Positions 44,384 to 54,162 of a stretch of 64,000 nt of DNA are shown here, piece by piece (the stretch's first letter is position 1; each line of letters opens with the position of its first letter). Source of the stretch: CAZNOG01 sp964574635 (GTDB lineage Bacteria > Bacteroidota > Bacteroidia > Flavobacteriales_D > Cryomorphaceae); the NCBI GenBank assembly GCA_964574635.1, contig CAZNOG010000007.1, forward strand, positions 62,001-126,000, in the 5' to 3' direction. Under the pieces are notes generated by a model, which saw only the letters and a list, made by a program, of their open reading frames with translations, was not told where the DNA came from and ran no database searches. A program made the position numbers and the translations under genes.

Positions 44384-44607
44384 AGAAAACATTATGCGTG
44401 CATAACAAAACCCCCCGGGTTTTTCGGCCGTTACGGCAAAGGGAAATGCGAAACTCATGACTGCGCATACGGACACGCGTTGTGTCGGTTGCCGTTCCCG
44501 TACCTGACGCCGTTAGAATTCCGGTGAGAGCGGTGGTGGTGGAACGTGCAGCCCAATGACACTCAGTCGACCTGAGCGTTGTTCAAGGTGGCGGGCCTGA
44601 AAGCGGA

Positions 44608-47331
44608 TTATGTGAATACGGAGAATTCGAAACCGGGTGGGGCGATGAGAGGCACGTGAGGATCGAGCATTTCTCGGATGACTTCGCGGAGGAAATCTTC
44701 GAACAGACGGAGTTTGTCTTCCTCGCCGATTTGCAGTTCCAGCAACCCGTCACCCACTTTCGGTAACGAAATGATTCCCGAGCGGACCTCCCTGCCCGGA
44801 AAGACCTCCTCGCAGAGCCATTCGTACATCAGCAATTGAACGGCTTTGGTCTTGGACGTAAGGGATTCCCGGTCGACTTGCTTGTACGACAAATCGCCGG
44901 ACACCACGCTTCCGGTTTTGTAATCCACGATGTACAACACGCCTTCTCTCTCGTCCTGCCGGTCTATGGAACCCTTGAAGGGAACTCGAATCGTTTCGCC
45001 GTCCAATTCGACCGTGAGGTGGCGGTAAAGCTCTTCTTCTCCTCTGATGTATCGGATTTTCTCCCCTCTGCCCTGCGGTGAAACCATGTGTTTTTCGGAC
45101 TCCAGAAAGCGGGTGAGCATGCCCAAGGCCGTGCGGTAGTTTACGTGGTCTACGCCTCGGTTGAAATCCCGGTGGGGCGCCCACGTGACGCACATTTCCA
45201 TGAGCACGGTTTCCAATTGGCGAAGCATGGCATCCACGTCGGCTTCGGTGATCAATCGGCCTTCGCCGGGTTTGTAGAGGGCGTTCAGCGTTTCGTGTAC
45301 GATGGTGCCGAATGTGGCCGCCGACAATTCCTCCCCCTCCGGCTCGGACAAGCGCAATACGTGGGTGAAATACCATTCCCACGGCGATTCCAGATAGCGG
45401 ATGACGGAGGAAGCCGAAAGGCCGTTGTCGACGATGGTTTTCCGGATGCCCTCGAGCACTTCCGGACTTTTGTCCAGTACCTGTTCCTGCGTACCTCCGT
45501 CGGGAGTGGTCGGGCGCGTGATGGAGTGTTTGACCGTGATGTGTTCGTTTCGCACGGCCAAGTCGTACTCCACTTGTTGCAGGTAGCGGCTTTTTTCACC
45601 CACGGACAGGCCTTGGATATCCGTTTGGTAGACGGCGTCGAAGCGCTCGGCGTTTTGCAGCAAGCGGTAAAACTGATAGGCGTAAATGGACTCCCTTTCG
45701 GTGCGCCCCGGCAGCCCGTGCGCGAGGCGGATGTCGTAGGGAATGAAACTGTCGTGTTTGGGATTGCGCGGGATGGCGTTTTCTTCGGCCGAGCAAAGGA
45801 TGACGCGGGGAAAAGACAAGCTTCGGGCCTCGAGCAGTCCCATGATCTGCAGCCCTTCCAGCGGTTCGCCGACCAAGGAGAGGGAGGCGCCGGAAACGGC
45901 TCTTCTTACAATGGAACCCAGCGCTTTAATTCCCAGATTTTTGGCGTGTGGGTATTTCTCGATTCGTGTGAGGATTTCCATGCAACGTTTCGCCCCCAAA
46001 GCCCCGGCCCTTAATTCCAACTTTCCGTGCGGATCGTCCACGCAAAAAGAAAAAATTCCCCCCAGGGTTTTCAGCATGGTTTCGAAGTCCGTCCCCCCTT
46101 CGGTTTCCATGGGTTGGAGCGCCGACACCAGCAAGGGATGGTCCGCGGCGAGGTCGGAGGCGCGGATGTACGTTTTTATGGGGAGGTCGGACGCCGATTT
46201 CGACCAAAGGAGGTGGGAAAAGGGATTTTCCAGGAATTCCAAGAGTTCCCTGCGGGGGAAGGTTGGTTCTTCCCCCGGTTTTACGAGGGTGATGGCGTGG
46301 AGGGCAAACCAACTTTCCAGCCAGTGGTAAAACGCCGTTTCGGTGAGTGGCAAGCCCATAGTGACGTTGACGGCCTCCATCGATTCGGGGAGGCGCTGAA
46401 GGATGGGCACGACCAACGATTCGTCGGCGAGGATGACGGCGGTATCTTCGGCCGGCCAAGTGTTGTCGCGGAGGAGTGCCGCCACTGCGTTGGCTTGATC
46501 GAGGCGGTGATTGGCGGCGTGGATGTGCACTTCGAAGGCGCGCTCGTGGAGTGGGGATTCCGTGCGGACCATCCGTCCCAATCCCTTTTGGGCGTGTTTT
46601 CTGAGGAAGGACCCCGCGTGGTGGTCGCCGCGCTCCAAGTAATGGTCGTCGGCTTCGAAATAGATGCGACCCCGTTCCGACCTTTCCACTTGGGTGATGA
46701 GGAATTCCTCGGCGTTGGTCAGGGCGTTGAGTCCGCCAAAGATGAAATAAGGCCGGGGGTTTTCTTCGAGAAACCGGGTGATTCTTTGGGTGGCGATTTT
46801 GGCCATCAACCCCGGGTACGCCAGCTCTTCTTGGGTCAATCTTTTAACCAGCGCTTCGTGGATACTCGGCAGGGAGTTCCAGAACTTGCGGTAGTTTTCC
46901 TGGCTTTGGCTGAGGGGCGCGTCGAGGAAGCTGAAGTGCTCGATTTCCGTGTGGTCCACCAAATCGCGAAAAAGGCGGTCCGTGGGCAGCAGCGCCGCGT
47001 CGACGTCGTTGAAATCCGCGAGCATGACGGGCGCCCAGCCGATGAACTGTTCGAGGGGCTGCGCCTCTTTGCCCATGGCGTCGCGATACGCTTCGTAGGC
47101 GGTGAACAGGGTTTTGAGGGAGTCGGCGGTTTCCAGTCCGGCCACTTCCGCAATCCATCGGTTTATGGTGGTGATTCGGGGGAGAATGCGTGCTTTGTCA
47201 CCCCGGCCGGCCAAGATTTTCCGAAGATGGGTGCCGGCCCTTTTGGTGGGGAGGATCACGGTGGTGTGCACCATTCCACCCGGCGAGGCGTCGACCTCGT
47301 CGGCCAGCGTTTCCAGAAATCGATGTTTCAC
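44608..47331 (-). CDS. PD-(D/E)XK nuclease family protein, AddB-like
   Basis: 907 aa. N-terminal half is an inactivated helicase-like region as in AddB/RexB: TTVILPTKRAGTHLRKILAG, RITTINRWIAEVAG, YFIFGGLNALTNAEEFLI and DTAVILADESLVVPIL. C-terminal ~270 residues carry the RecB-type nuclease: AATFGTIVHETLNALY supplies the conserved His region, and VPFKGSIDRQDEREGVLYIVDYKTGSVV holds GxxDR and the catalytic D...DYKTG. Four Cys ligands typical of Bacillus AddB were not seen. Probably the B subunit of a double-strand-break repair complex with an AddA elsewhere. Start overlaps the TPR gene stop by 4 bases. Confidence 0.88.
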   Translation of the reverse strand: MKHRFLETLADEVDASPGGMVHTTVILPTKRAGTHLRKILAGRGDKARILPRITTINRWIAEVAGLETADSLKTLFTAYEAYRDAMGKEAQPLEQFIGWAPVMLADFNDVDAALLPTDRLFRDLVDHTEIEHFSFLDAPLSQSQENYRKFWNSLPSIHEALVKRLTQEELAYPGLMAKIATQRITRFLEENPRPYFIFGGLNALTNAEEFLITQVERSERGRIYFEADDHYLERGDHHAGSFLRKHAQKGLGRMVRTESPLHERAFEVHIHAANHRLDQANAVAALLRDNTWPAEDTAVILADESLVVPILQRLPESMEAVNVTMGLPLTETAFYHWLESWFALHAITLVKPGEEPTFPRRELLEFLENPFSHLLWSKSASDLPIKTYIRASDLAADHPLLVSALQPMETEGGTDFETMLKTLGGIFSFCVDDPHGKLELRAGALGAKRCMEILTRIEKYPHAKNLGIKALGSIVRRAVSGASLSLVGEPLEGLQIMGLLEARSLSFPRVILCSAEENAIPRNPKHDSFIPYDIRLAHGLPGRTERESIYAYQFYRLLQNAERFDAVYQTDIQGLSVGEKSRYLQQVEYDLAVRNEHITVKHSITRPTTPDGGTQEQVLDKSPEVLEGIRKTIVDNGLSASSVIRYLESPWEWYFTHVLRLSEPEGEELSAATFGTIVHETLNALYKPGEGRLITEADVDAMLRQLETVLMEMCVTWAPHRDFNRGVDHVNYRTALGMLTRFLESEKHMVSPQGRGEKIRYIRGEEELYRHLTVELDGETIRVPFKGSIDRQDEREGVLYIVDYKTGSVVSGDLSYKQVDRESLTSKTKAVQLLMYEWLCEEVFPGREVRSGIISLPKVGDGLLELQIGEEDKLRLFEDFLREVIREMLDPHVPLIAPPGFEFSVFT

Positions 47332-47918
47332 TTGAATCCGTTTCGGATAAAAGTAAGAAACTCTTTAAAGGTGGATTTGGACCGGAAAACTTCCGCCATT
47401 TCATTCAGGAGGGTGGAGGACTGTTCCTTTTTTTCCCGGTTTATCTCACTTTGGATATTGGTGGGGTATTGGGTGTCGGTCGGCGGGGTGGGCATGCCCG
47501 ATTCTTTTTTTGCCAGGGCGTCGGCGAATTCGAAAAACACACGCGCTTGGTTGTGTCGGCCCAGCTTCTCTTCCAGGAGTCCGAGGTTGTTGTACGCGAT
47601 GGCGTCCTCGTGATCGAGCTTGACGGCGATGCGGTAATCTTCTACCGCTCCTTCGGTATCGTGCATGGCGTCTTTGATGTACGCACGGGAGGAGTAACGA
47701 TAGCTTCTGTGCGGCTCGAGTTCCTGTGCGCGGTTCATGTCGGCCAGGGCCTCCCGCTTGTTTCCCCGGTGGAACTGTGCCACCCCGCGGTCGGAGTACA
47801 GTTCGGCATCGTCGGGTCGAATGGCGATGCATCGGGTGTACCAGTACACGCTTTTTTCGAAGTCTTTCTCGGCGTAGGATTTTTGCGCCTTTTTCAAATA
47901 TTTCCCGTAATCGTCCAT
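47328..47918 (-). CDS. TPR-repeat protein
   Basis: 196 aa. About three tetratricopeptide repeats in residues 3-105: YGKYLKKAQKSYAEKDFEKSVYWYTRCIAIRPDDAELYSDRGVAQFHRGNKREALADMNRAQELEPH and AVEDYRIAVKLDHEDAIAYNNLGLLEEKLGRHNQARVFFEFADAL. A polar C-terminal tail follows, ending TFKEFLTFIRNGFK. No signal peptide, so a cytoplasmic adaptor is likely. It starts the two-gene unit with the AddB-like nuclease and overlaps it by 4 bases, hinting at a shared role. Confidence 0.85.
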   Translation of the reverse strand: MDDYGKYLKKAQKSYAEKDFEKSVYWYTRCIAIRPDDAELYSDRGVAQFHRGNKREALADMNRAQELEPHRSYRYSSRAYIKDAMHDTEGAVEDYRIAVKLDHEDAIAYNNLGLLEEKLGRHNQARVFFEFADALAKKESGMPTPPTDTQYPTNIQSEINREKKEQSSTLLNEMAEVFRSKSTFKEFLTFIRNGFK

Positions 47919-47969
47919 GGTGATTTCCTTGAATTTCGCCTCGGTGCGCGGTAGGCATCCTCGGGCTTA

Positions 47970-47977
47970 CAAATTTA
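47970..47977 (-). promoter_or_regulatory. -7 promoter box of the TPR-nuclease unit
   Basis: Minus-strand TAAATTTG, exact TANNTTTG, 51 bases before the TPR ATG. Confidence 0.5.
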
Positions 47978-48131
47978 CGGGTAATGAGCGGAGTGGACAA
48001 AACGCGACGGAAGCGACAAGAGGGCGAGGCGAACTGTCGGGAAGGCACGACCGGAAGGGCGCGCGGGATGTCGATGGAATTTCTGGCTTCGGGGTCGTAC
48101 CTTAGCCGCCGCACGGAATGCCGATGACGAC

Positions 48132-48365
48132 ATGAAAATCGAGTACCCGCAATACAGAAAGTACGGAAACGGACTGGTTTATTTCAAGATCCTGTCTCCC
48201 ACGGTTTTTGAGGAGGCGAGGAAGACTTCCCGGGGGTGGGAGTTTGAATTGCACCCCGCCAAGGTTCACCCCGACCGGGTATTGATTTCCGACATGGTCG
48301 ATATGCGCGACGGATATTGGTTGCCGGCAACCGAAGACGAATATCCCGTCAAGGAGGAGCGCTGA
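48132..48365 (+). CDS. small conserved-looking hypothetical protein
   Basis: 77 aa: MKIEYPQYRKYGNGLVYFKI, then a mix of basic and aromatic residues ending YWLPATEDEYPVKEER. No membrane segment or signal. Real-gene signs are normal composition, an ATG 26 bases after a near-consensus box (TACCTTAG, 48098-48105), and fit to the gap between two genes. Family not recognised. Codes on the opposite strand from the TPR gene and may be a separate unit. Confidence 0.6.
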   Translation: MKIEYPQYRKYGNGLVYFKILSPTVFEEARKTSRGWEFELHPAKVHPDRVLISDMVDMRDGYWLPATEDEYPVKEER

Positions 48366-48538
48366 ATGCGGAAGGCCGTGCAACTTTCCGGGTTGATTTT
48401 GGTCAAATTGACGGAACCCCGCAGGATGATTCAATGCCGGGAATTTCGATTCGGAAATTTGGGAAAACCTTAAAATCACTGTAATTTAATCGCTTCTTTT
48501 CGAGAAACCATGCGCGACGCGCACTCATACCGCCCAAT

Positions 48539-51205
48539 TTGAACAGGAAGGCAATCATAGGGTTATTGACTTGGATCGCCATGGCGGTATCCGTCCACAG
48601 CGTACGGGCCGAACACATCATCGGTGGGGAAATCTATTACGACTGCCTGGGTGGCGGAACCTACGAGGTCACCATGAAATTGTACCGCGATTGCTACTCT
48701 TCCGGGGCGGCATTCGACAACCCGGCCACCTTCGGAATTTATAACGAAAGCGGCAATTTGGTGAACCAAGTTCCGGTGAACGTGGACGACGTCCAGTGGG
48801 TCGATCCGGGTTTCAACTCCCCCTGCTTGAGCGTCCCGCCCGATATTTGCGTGCAGGAAGGCGTGTACAACTTCACGGTGTCTCTGCCCGACGACGACCA
48901 GTCGTACCAGATCGTCTATACCCGTTGCTGCCGCAACCACTCCATCATCAATTTGTCCAACCCCGGAAGCCAAGGGTTGACGCTGGTCGCCGACATCCCC
49001 GCCTCATCGGTAGCGAGCTGCAACTCCTCACCTAGGTTCAACGGTTTTCCTCCCCCCGTACTTTGCTCCTTCGAATACTTCGAATTCGACCACAGCGCCA
49101 CGGATCCCGATGGCGATTCCCTGGTTTATTCCCTGTGCTCACCTTTCATCGGCGGAAACCAGATCAACCCCATGCCGGTGCCCCCGCCGGCCCCGCCTTA
49201 TTCGGAGGTCAGTTGGCAAGCGCCCTACAGCGCCACCCACCCGATGGAGGGCGATCCCGGACTTTCCATCGATCCCCACACGGGCCTCCTGTCGGGAAAA
49301 CCCGTCCTCATGGGGCAGTACGTGGTGGGAGTGTGCGTAGAAGAGTGGTCGCAAGGTCAACTGGTCGGAACCCACCGCAGGGATTTTCAATTCAACGTCG
49401 CACAGTGCGAGCAGACCTCCGCCGCGATCATCAAAGATTTTCTTCCCGAAGATTTGTGCGAGGATTTCACGTTTCACTTCACCAACCTGAGCGACCCCGG
49501 CAACGAGTTTTTGTGGGATTTCGGCGATCCCACCACCACGAGCGACGTTTCCACCGATTTCCACGGATCGTATACCTACCCCGACACCGGCACCTACGAA
49601 GTCACGCTGATCACCAACCCGGGATTCTTTTGTTCCGACACCACCACCGTCCTTCTTCCGGTCTACCTTCACACCGTGCTCGAAATCGTTCCCCTCGGAT
49701 TCGTTTGTACCGATGGCGAGCCTTACTACTCGTTTGAAGTCAGCGGGGAGTTCGACCAGGAAAACGCGAGCATCGTTTGGGATTTTGGGGGTGGGGCGTC
49801 ACCAGGCACGGCTACGGGCACCCAGGTTCAAGGTATAGCCTTCGATCAAGGTACACACGACGTGCAGGTGGAGCTCACTCACGACGCCTGCCCGGGGTGG
49901 GGACAAACCCAAGTGAACATTCCGCCTCCCATCGAGATTTCCATCGTCGAGCAAGACACCACCTGCACGGGCCTGACCTATTCTTTTCAGCAGGTGAATT
50001 CCCAGGCCGTCGACTTTCACTGGGATTTCGGCGTGGAGGGAACCGACGGGGACGAGAGTACTTTGCCCAATCCGCAGTATACCTACCAAGAGCCGGGCTT
50101 CTACGATGTGACCGTGACGGGTGGCTCCCCATTGCACTGTCCGGTGAGCGACCAAGCCACTTTCGAAATTCAGCACAAACTCGAGCCGATAATCGAGCCG
50201 ACGGCGGTGGCATGCCTCGAGGGAAATTCCGTGGGCTTTCAGGCCGGTGGTCTGTACAGTCCCGCTTCGACCTTTCAATGGACCTTCGAGGGAGGGAGCC
50301 CCGGGAGTTCCACGGCGGAACACCCCGGTTCCATCCACTTCGATACCCCGGGAAACAAAGAGGTTACCCTCACCGTCGTAGCTCCCGGATGCACCCGGGA
50401 GGTGAAAGCCATACAGCGCATTCACCCCAACCCGGTGGCCGACTTCCAAGTGCGCTCGGCGCTGCCCTGCGTCCCGGCGAGGTTCAACTTCACCAACACT
50501 TCCATTACGGAAAGCGTGAACGTGCAATACCACTGGGATTTCGGTGACGGCTCGGAGGGACATTCCAAACACGCCACACACGTGTACCGTGAACCCGGCG
50601 TCTATACCGTGGGCCTTCATTTGCAAAACCTCGACGGATGCATCGATGAAGATTCCACCGTCCAAGTCGACGTGGTGGAGGTGTTTCCCACGCCTGTGGC
50701 GGGGTTCAGCGTTCATCCGAACCCTTTGTCGCCGATGAATCCGGAGGTCAACGTCACCGCCGCCGGGGAAGGATACAACGAGGTGACGTATTTTTTCGAC
50801 GGGCGGGAATTCACTTCCCCCGATTTCTCCCACGTCATCGACGACTTCCGTCCCCAGACCATCCGTCAAACGGTCACCAATGAATTCGGGTGTTCCGACC
50901 ACACTGAATCGACCATACGGGTGAGCGACCACTTGATTTACGTGCCATCGGCATTTACCCCCGACGAAGACGGCTTGAACGACATTTTCCGACCCGAAAC
51001 CACCGGGGCCTATTCGGTGGATATGCGCATCTACGACCGGTGGGGACAGTCCGTTTTTCAGGGAGACGGCATGCGCGGTTGGGACGGTTCCCGGCTCGAC
51101 AACGGGTACTACGCCGAAGCGGGTGTATATACTTACGTCATCATACTGACCGACCACTCCCTGTTCAACTTCGAATATACGGGGTCGGTGCGCCTGATCC
51201 GATGA
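48539..51205 (+). CDS. large secreted PKD-repeat protein with T9SS type B sorting domain
   Basis: 888 aa. Signal peptide IIGLLTWIAMAVSVHSVRA, apparently from a TTG start (no in-frame ATG just upstream; an ATG at 48510 is out of frame and stops after 10 codons). The N-terminal domain EHIIGGEIYYDCLGGGTYEVTMKLYRDCY is common in Bacteroidota gliding-associated proteins. Several PKD domains follow (FLWDFGDPTTTSD...YTYPDTGTYEVTLI; YHWDFGDGSEGHSKHATHVYREPGVYTVGLHL). The last ~85 residues, IYVPSAFTPDEDGLNDIFRP to NFEYTGSVRLIR, are the gliding motility-associated type B CTD that directs export by the type IX system and surface attachment. Likely a surface adhesin. Confidence 0.92.
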   Translation: MNRKAIIGLLTWIAMAVSVHSVRAEHIIGGEIYYDCLGGGTYEVTMKLYRDCYSSGAAFDNPATFGIYNESGNLVNQVPVNVDDVQWVDPGFNSPCLSVPPDICVQEGVYNFTVSLPDDDQSYQIVYTRCCRNHSIINLSNPGSQGLTLVADIPASSVASCNSSPRFNGFPPPVLCSFEYFEFDHSATDPDGDSLVYSLCSPFIGGNQINPMPVPPPAPPYSEVSWQAPYSATHPMEGDPGLSIDPHTGLLSGKPVLMGQYVVGVCVEEWSQGQLVGTHRRDFQFNVAQCEQTSAAIIKDFLPEDLCEDFTFHFTNLSDPGNEFLWDFGDPTTTSDVSTDFHGSYTYPDTGTYEVTLITNPGFFCSDTTTVLLPVYLHTVLEIVPLGFVCTDGEPYYSFEVSGEFDQENASIVWDFGGGASPGTATGTQVQGIAFDQGTHDVQVELTHDACPGWGQTQVNIPPPIEISIVEQDTTCTGLTYSFQQVNSQAVDFHWDFGVEGTDGDESTLPNPQYTYQEPGFYDVTVTGGSPLHCPVSDQATFEIQHKLEPIIEPTAVACLEGNSVGFQAGGLYSPASTFQWTFEGGSPGSSTAEHPGSIHFDTPGNKEVTLTVVAPGCTREVKAIQRIHPNPVADFQVRSALPCVPARFNFTNTSITESVNVQYHWDFGDGSEGHSKHATHVYREPGVYTVGLHLQNLDGCIDEDSTVQVDVVEVFPTPVAGFSVHPNPLSPMNPEVNVTAAGEGYNEVTYFFDGREFTSPDFSHVIDDFRPQTIRQTVTNEFGCSDHTESTIRVSDHLIYVPSAFTPDEDGLNDIFRPETTGAYSVDMRIYDRWGQSVFQGDGMRGWDGSRLDNGYYAEAGVYTYVIILTDHSLFNFEYTGSVRLIR

Positions 51206-51250
51206 GTGGGCCGGTGGGCTGAAATACCTTTCCCGATTTAAGGACGGGGA

Positions 51251-51715
51251 TCAGGTCCTCACCATGTCGACGTGCAGAATTCCATCCCAGAGGTAGGGAT
51301 CGCCGGTGGCCTCGAAACCCAGTCCGACGTAGAATTTCTCTAAGTACGTTTGGGCGGCGATTTTGATCGGTTGGGGCGTGTCTGAGGTGCGGTCGCAGTG
51401 ATCCATGGCGGCGACCATGAGGTCTCTGCCGAAATTCTTGCCGCGGTGAGATTTGGCCACGGCCACGCGGCCGATGCTCCATTGGGCATAGATGAGTCCG
51501 GGCGGGGCGATACGCGCCGTTCCGACCACCGCGCCACCCTCGTCGAAAGCCAGCGCGTGAGTACACCCCGGATCCAAACCGTCCAATTCCGGGTAGGCGC
51601 AATTTTGCTCGACCACGAAAACGTCTACGCGGATTTTCAAGATGGCGTGCAAGTCGTGGGCCGTCAGTTCCCCGAAGGGCAGTATGCGGATTCTCGCGGA
51701 GTCGGTTTTTGCCAT
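51251..51715 (-). CDS. elaA: ElaA-type GNAT N-acetyltransferase
   Basis: 154 aa. GNAT fold with the ElaA signature ILKIRVDVFVVEQNCAYPELDGLDPGCTHALAF. The acetyl-CoA pyrophosphate loop is IGRVAVAKSHRGKNFGRDLM (Q/RxxGxG/A form). C-terminal YLEKFYVGLGFEATGDPYLWDGILHVDM matches the ElaA end. Acetylates a small molecule or peptide N-terminus; substrate unknown. Divergent from the SRAP gene and convergent with the PKD protein gene. Confidence 0.9.
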   Translation of the reverse strand: MAKTDSARIRILPFGELTAHDLHAILKIRVDVFVVEQNCAYPELDGLDPGCTHALAFDEGGAVVGTARIAPPGLIYAQWSIGRVAVAKSHRGKNFGRDLMVAAMDHCDRTSDTPQPIKIAAQTYLEKFYVGLGFEATGDPYLWDGILHVDMVRT

Positions 51716-51739
51716 GAAAATTGTTTGGGTCGCCGTCGG

Positions 51740-51747
51740 TATATTTG
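51740..51747 (+). promoter_or_regulatory. -7 promoter box of the SRAP gene
   Basis: TATATTTG, exact TANNTTTG, 72 bases before the SRAP ATG. Confidence 0.5.
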
Positions 51748-51819
51748 GTAATTTAGATCCATGGATCGAAAAGGGATCGGTAAAGATCGGGAATTCACGA
51801 AAAACGGGAGGGTTTAGCC

Positions 51820-52617
51820 ATGTGCGGAAGGTATGTTCTTGTTACGAAAATCTCGGAGATAGAAGCGCGCTTCGGCGTGGAAGCTTCCTTTCCTTTCGGT
51901 CCGGCGTACAACATCGGTCCGGGCGCCATGGCTCCGGTGATCTCCGACGACAATCCCAAGGAATTGCAATTGATGCAATTCGGTTTGACCCCGTTTTGGG
52001 CCAAGAAGCGGATGTATTTCTTCAACGCCCGCGCCGAGGGCGACCACAATCCCGAGAACGACCCGCGGTACTCCGGCGCCAAAGGCATCATCAAGAAGCC
52101 GGCTTTTCGCAAGAGCATCCGGGAGCGCCGCTGCCTCGTCATTGCCGACGCTTTCATCGAAGGCACCACGGAAGAAAAACTCGACAAACCATACGCGGTG
52201 TACTTGCCCAAAGCCGGTAGGCCGTTTGCCTTCGCCGGGATTTGGGACGAATGGGTGGACACGGACAGCGGAGAAGTGGTGCGGTCTTTTGCGCTGATTA
52301 CCGCCCCGGCCACGCCGTTGCTTCAGAAATTGCCCCACCACAGATCGCCCGTGATCCTGCGCGCCGACCAAGAGAGGAAATGGCTGGACAAACGCACTCA
52401 GCTCTCCGACGTGACCGCCATGCTGAGTCCTTTCGGCGGTGAGATGAACGCCTATCCCATTTCTGCGGAAATCAAGAACCCCCGAAATCAGGGCGCTCAT
52501 TTGCTCAAGCCGGTGGGCCCGCCCGTCTTTCCCGACAAATCGCTGAAAGTGGAAGGGGGAGTTTCTCTCCAAGGCATGGGGTTTACCCGCGCCAGGGCGA
52601 GGGATGAGGGAAAATAA
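51820..52617 (+). CDS. SOS response-associated peptidase (SRAP/YedK/HMCES)
   Basis: 265 aa. The SRAP fold makes a thiazolidine bond between Cys2 and abasic sites in single-stranded DNA, shielding them during replication. The start MCGRYV gives the required Cys2 after Met removal. AYNIGPG supplies the conserved Asn region, FFNARAEG follows the family, VIADAFIEG carries the catalytic Glu (usually YEW; here FIEG), and LPHHRSPVIL the active-site His (usually HDRMPVIL). It is near lhgO but no lexA-type box was seen. The variant motifs place it in the Bacteroidota branch. Confidence 0.92.
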   Translation: MCGRYVLVTKISEIEARFGVEASFPFGPAYNIGPGAMAPVISDDNPKELQLMQFGLTPFWAKKRMYFFNARAEGDHNPENDPRYSGAKGIIKKPAFRKSIRERRCLVIADAFIEGTTEEKLDKPYAVYLPKAGRPFAFAGIWDEWVDTDSGEVVRSFALITAPATPLLQKLPHHRSPVILRADQERKWLDKRTQLSDVTAMLSPFGGEMNAYPISAEIKNPRNQGAHLLKPVGPPVFPDKSLKVEGGVSLQGMGFTRARARDEGK

Positions 52618-52629
52618 ACCGCCATCTTC

Positions 52630-52637
52630 TACCTTTG
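52630..52637 (+). promoter_or_regulatory. -7 promoter box of lhgO
   Basis: TACCTTTG, exact TANNTTTG, 18 bases before the chosen lhgO ATG at 52656. Confidence 0.6.
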
Positions 52638-52655
52638 CCGGTCAAAGCAGGCAAC

Positions 52656-53873
52656 ATGTCACAAAACGAAGTCTTCGATTTTGCCGTCGTCGGCGGTGGA
52701 ATCGTCGGCGCCGCTACTTTTTACAAGCTGCAGCGCAAACACCCGCACTTGCGCGTCGTGCTCATCGAGAAGGAAGATCGTTTGGCGGATCACCAGACCG
52801 GCCACAACTCGGGCGTGATACACTCGGGGTTGTACTACACCCCCGGTTCGCTGAAAGCGATCAACTGCGTGAAAGGCCGGAAGGAATTGGTGCGATTCGC
52901 CGAGGAGCACGGCATAGCCCACGACGTGTGCGGAAAGGTGGTGGTGGCAGCCGACGAAAAAGAAGTGCCGATGTTGGAGAAGATTTTCGACATCGGGAAG
53001 CGCAATGAAATCGAGGGCATAGAGAGAATTGACGGCGATCAGGTGAGGGAGAGGGAACCTCATTGCCGAGGTGTGGCCGGAATTTGGGTGCCGGTAACGG
53101 GCATCATCGACTTTCGAGGGGCCACGGAGAAAATGGTGGAGTTGGCCTTGGAAACCAACCCAAAGAGCCAATTGGTGACCGGTGAAGCGGTGACCGGCGT
53201 GGAGGACGAAAACGGATGCAAAAAACTGAAAACCAAAAAGAACGTCTACCGCGCCAAGCACGTGGTGTTCTGTGCGGGATTGCACGCCGACAGGTTGGCG
53301 AGGGCCGACGGGGTGAAGTTGCGCGAAAGGGTAGTGGGTTTTCGAGGTGACTATTACGAACTTACGGACAAAGCCAAGCACAAGGTCAAAAACCTGATCT
53401 ACCCGGTGCCGAATCCGGCTTTTCCGTTTTTGGGAGTGCACTTCACGCGCATGACCAACGGAGAAATCGAATGCGGACCCAACGCGGTATTTACCTTTAA
53501 AAGGGAAGGGTACGCCAAGACCGATTTCGACTGGAGGGATACGGCCGACGCACTGCGCTACACGGGCACGTGGAAGCTCTTCGCCAAGAACGCCAGATTC
53601 GGCATCGACGAGTACCGCCGGGCGTTTTCCAAGCGTCTGTTTCTGCGCACCCTGCAGCGCCTCGTCCCCTCGTTGGAGCTCGGAGATCTGAAGCCCGGCC
53701 GATCGGGTGTGAGGGCGTTGTTGCTCGGAGTGGACGGGGATACGCGGGATGATTTTCGCATTGAGTACGGCGAAAACAGCATCCACGTGTTGAACGCCCC
53801 CTCGCCGGCCGCCACGGCTTCGCTGGCCATCGGCGGGCAAATCGTGGACATGATCGAGGAACGCTTTTTTTGA
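52656..53873 (+). CDS. lhgO: L-2-hydroxyglutarate oxidase/dehydrogenase
   Basis: 405 aa FAD enzyme that oxidises L-2-hydroxyglutarate to 2-oxoglutarate. FAD-binding FAVVGGGIVGAATFYKLQRK at the N-terminus, then LIEKEDRLADHQTGHNSGVIHSGLYYTPGSLKAINCVKG, the signature of the LhgO group of DAO-fold enzymes. GVWVPVTGIIDF-like (here GIWVPVTGIIDF), LGVHFTRMTNGEIECGPNAVF and KPGRSGVRALLLGVDG complete the pattern. Start at the ATG following the promoter box; seven upstream residues are unlikely to be made. Own unit after SRAP. Confidence 0.93.
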   Translation: MSQNEVFDFAVVGGGIVGAATFYKLQRKHPHLRVVLIEKEDRLADHQTGHNSGVIHSGLYYTPGSLKAINCVKGRKELVRFAEEHGIAHDVCGKVVVAADEKEVPMLEKIFDIGKRNEIEGIERIDGDQVREREPHCRGVAGIWVPVTGIIDFRGATEKMVELALETNPKSQLVTGEAVTGVEDENGCKKLKTKKNVYRAKHVVFCAGLHADRLARADGVKLRERVVGFRGDYYELTDKAKHKVKNLIYPVPNPAFPFLGVHFTRMTNGEIECGPNAVFTFKREGYAKTDFDWRDTADALRYTGTWKLFAKNARFGIDEYRRAFSKRLFLRTLQRLVPSLELGDLKPGRSGVRALLLGVDGDTRDDFRIEYGENSIHVLNAPSPAATASLAIGGQIVDMIEERFF

Positions 53874-54162
53874 GTTTCCACTGCTCGGGACACATTCCCA
53901 TGCGGGTCTCTTGCCGAGGATGCGATCGCGTGAGGGCGAACGGCGGCGGCGAGCCGAACGGAACGGCGCGGTGGCGTGGTTTGGCGAGAGCGATTTTATG
54001 AGCTCCTCGCCAACCTACGCCACCGGCCGGCTCCGAAGGCGACCACAGCCGGTAGACCGACCCCCGGACGGATTTGAATAAGGTAGACGAACCGAAAGGT
54101 CGAGTAAAATTAAGAAGGTGAGGGGCCGGGGGGCACGCCCAAAAAAACACCGTATCCGTTTT

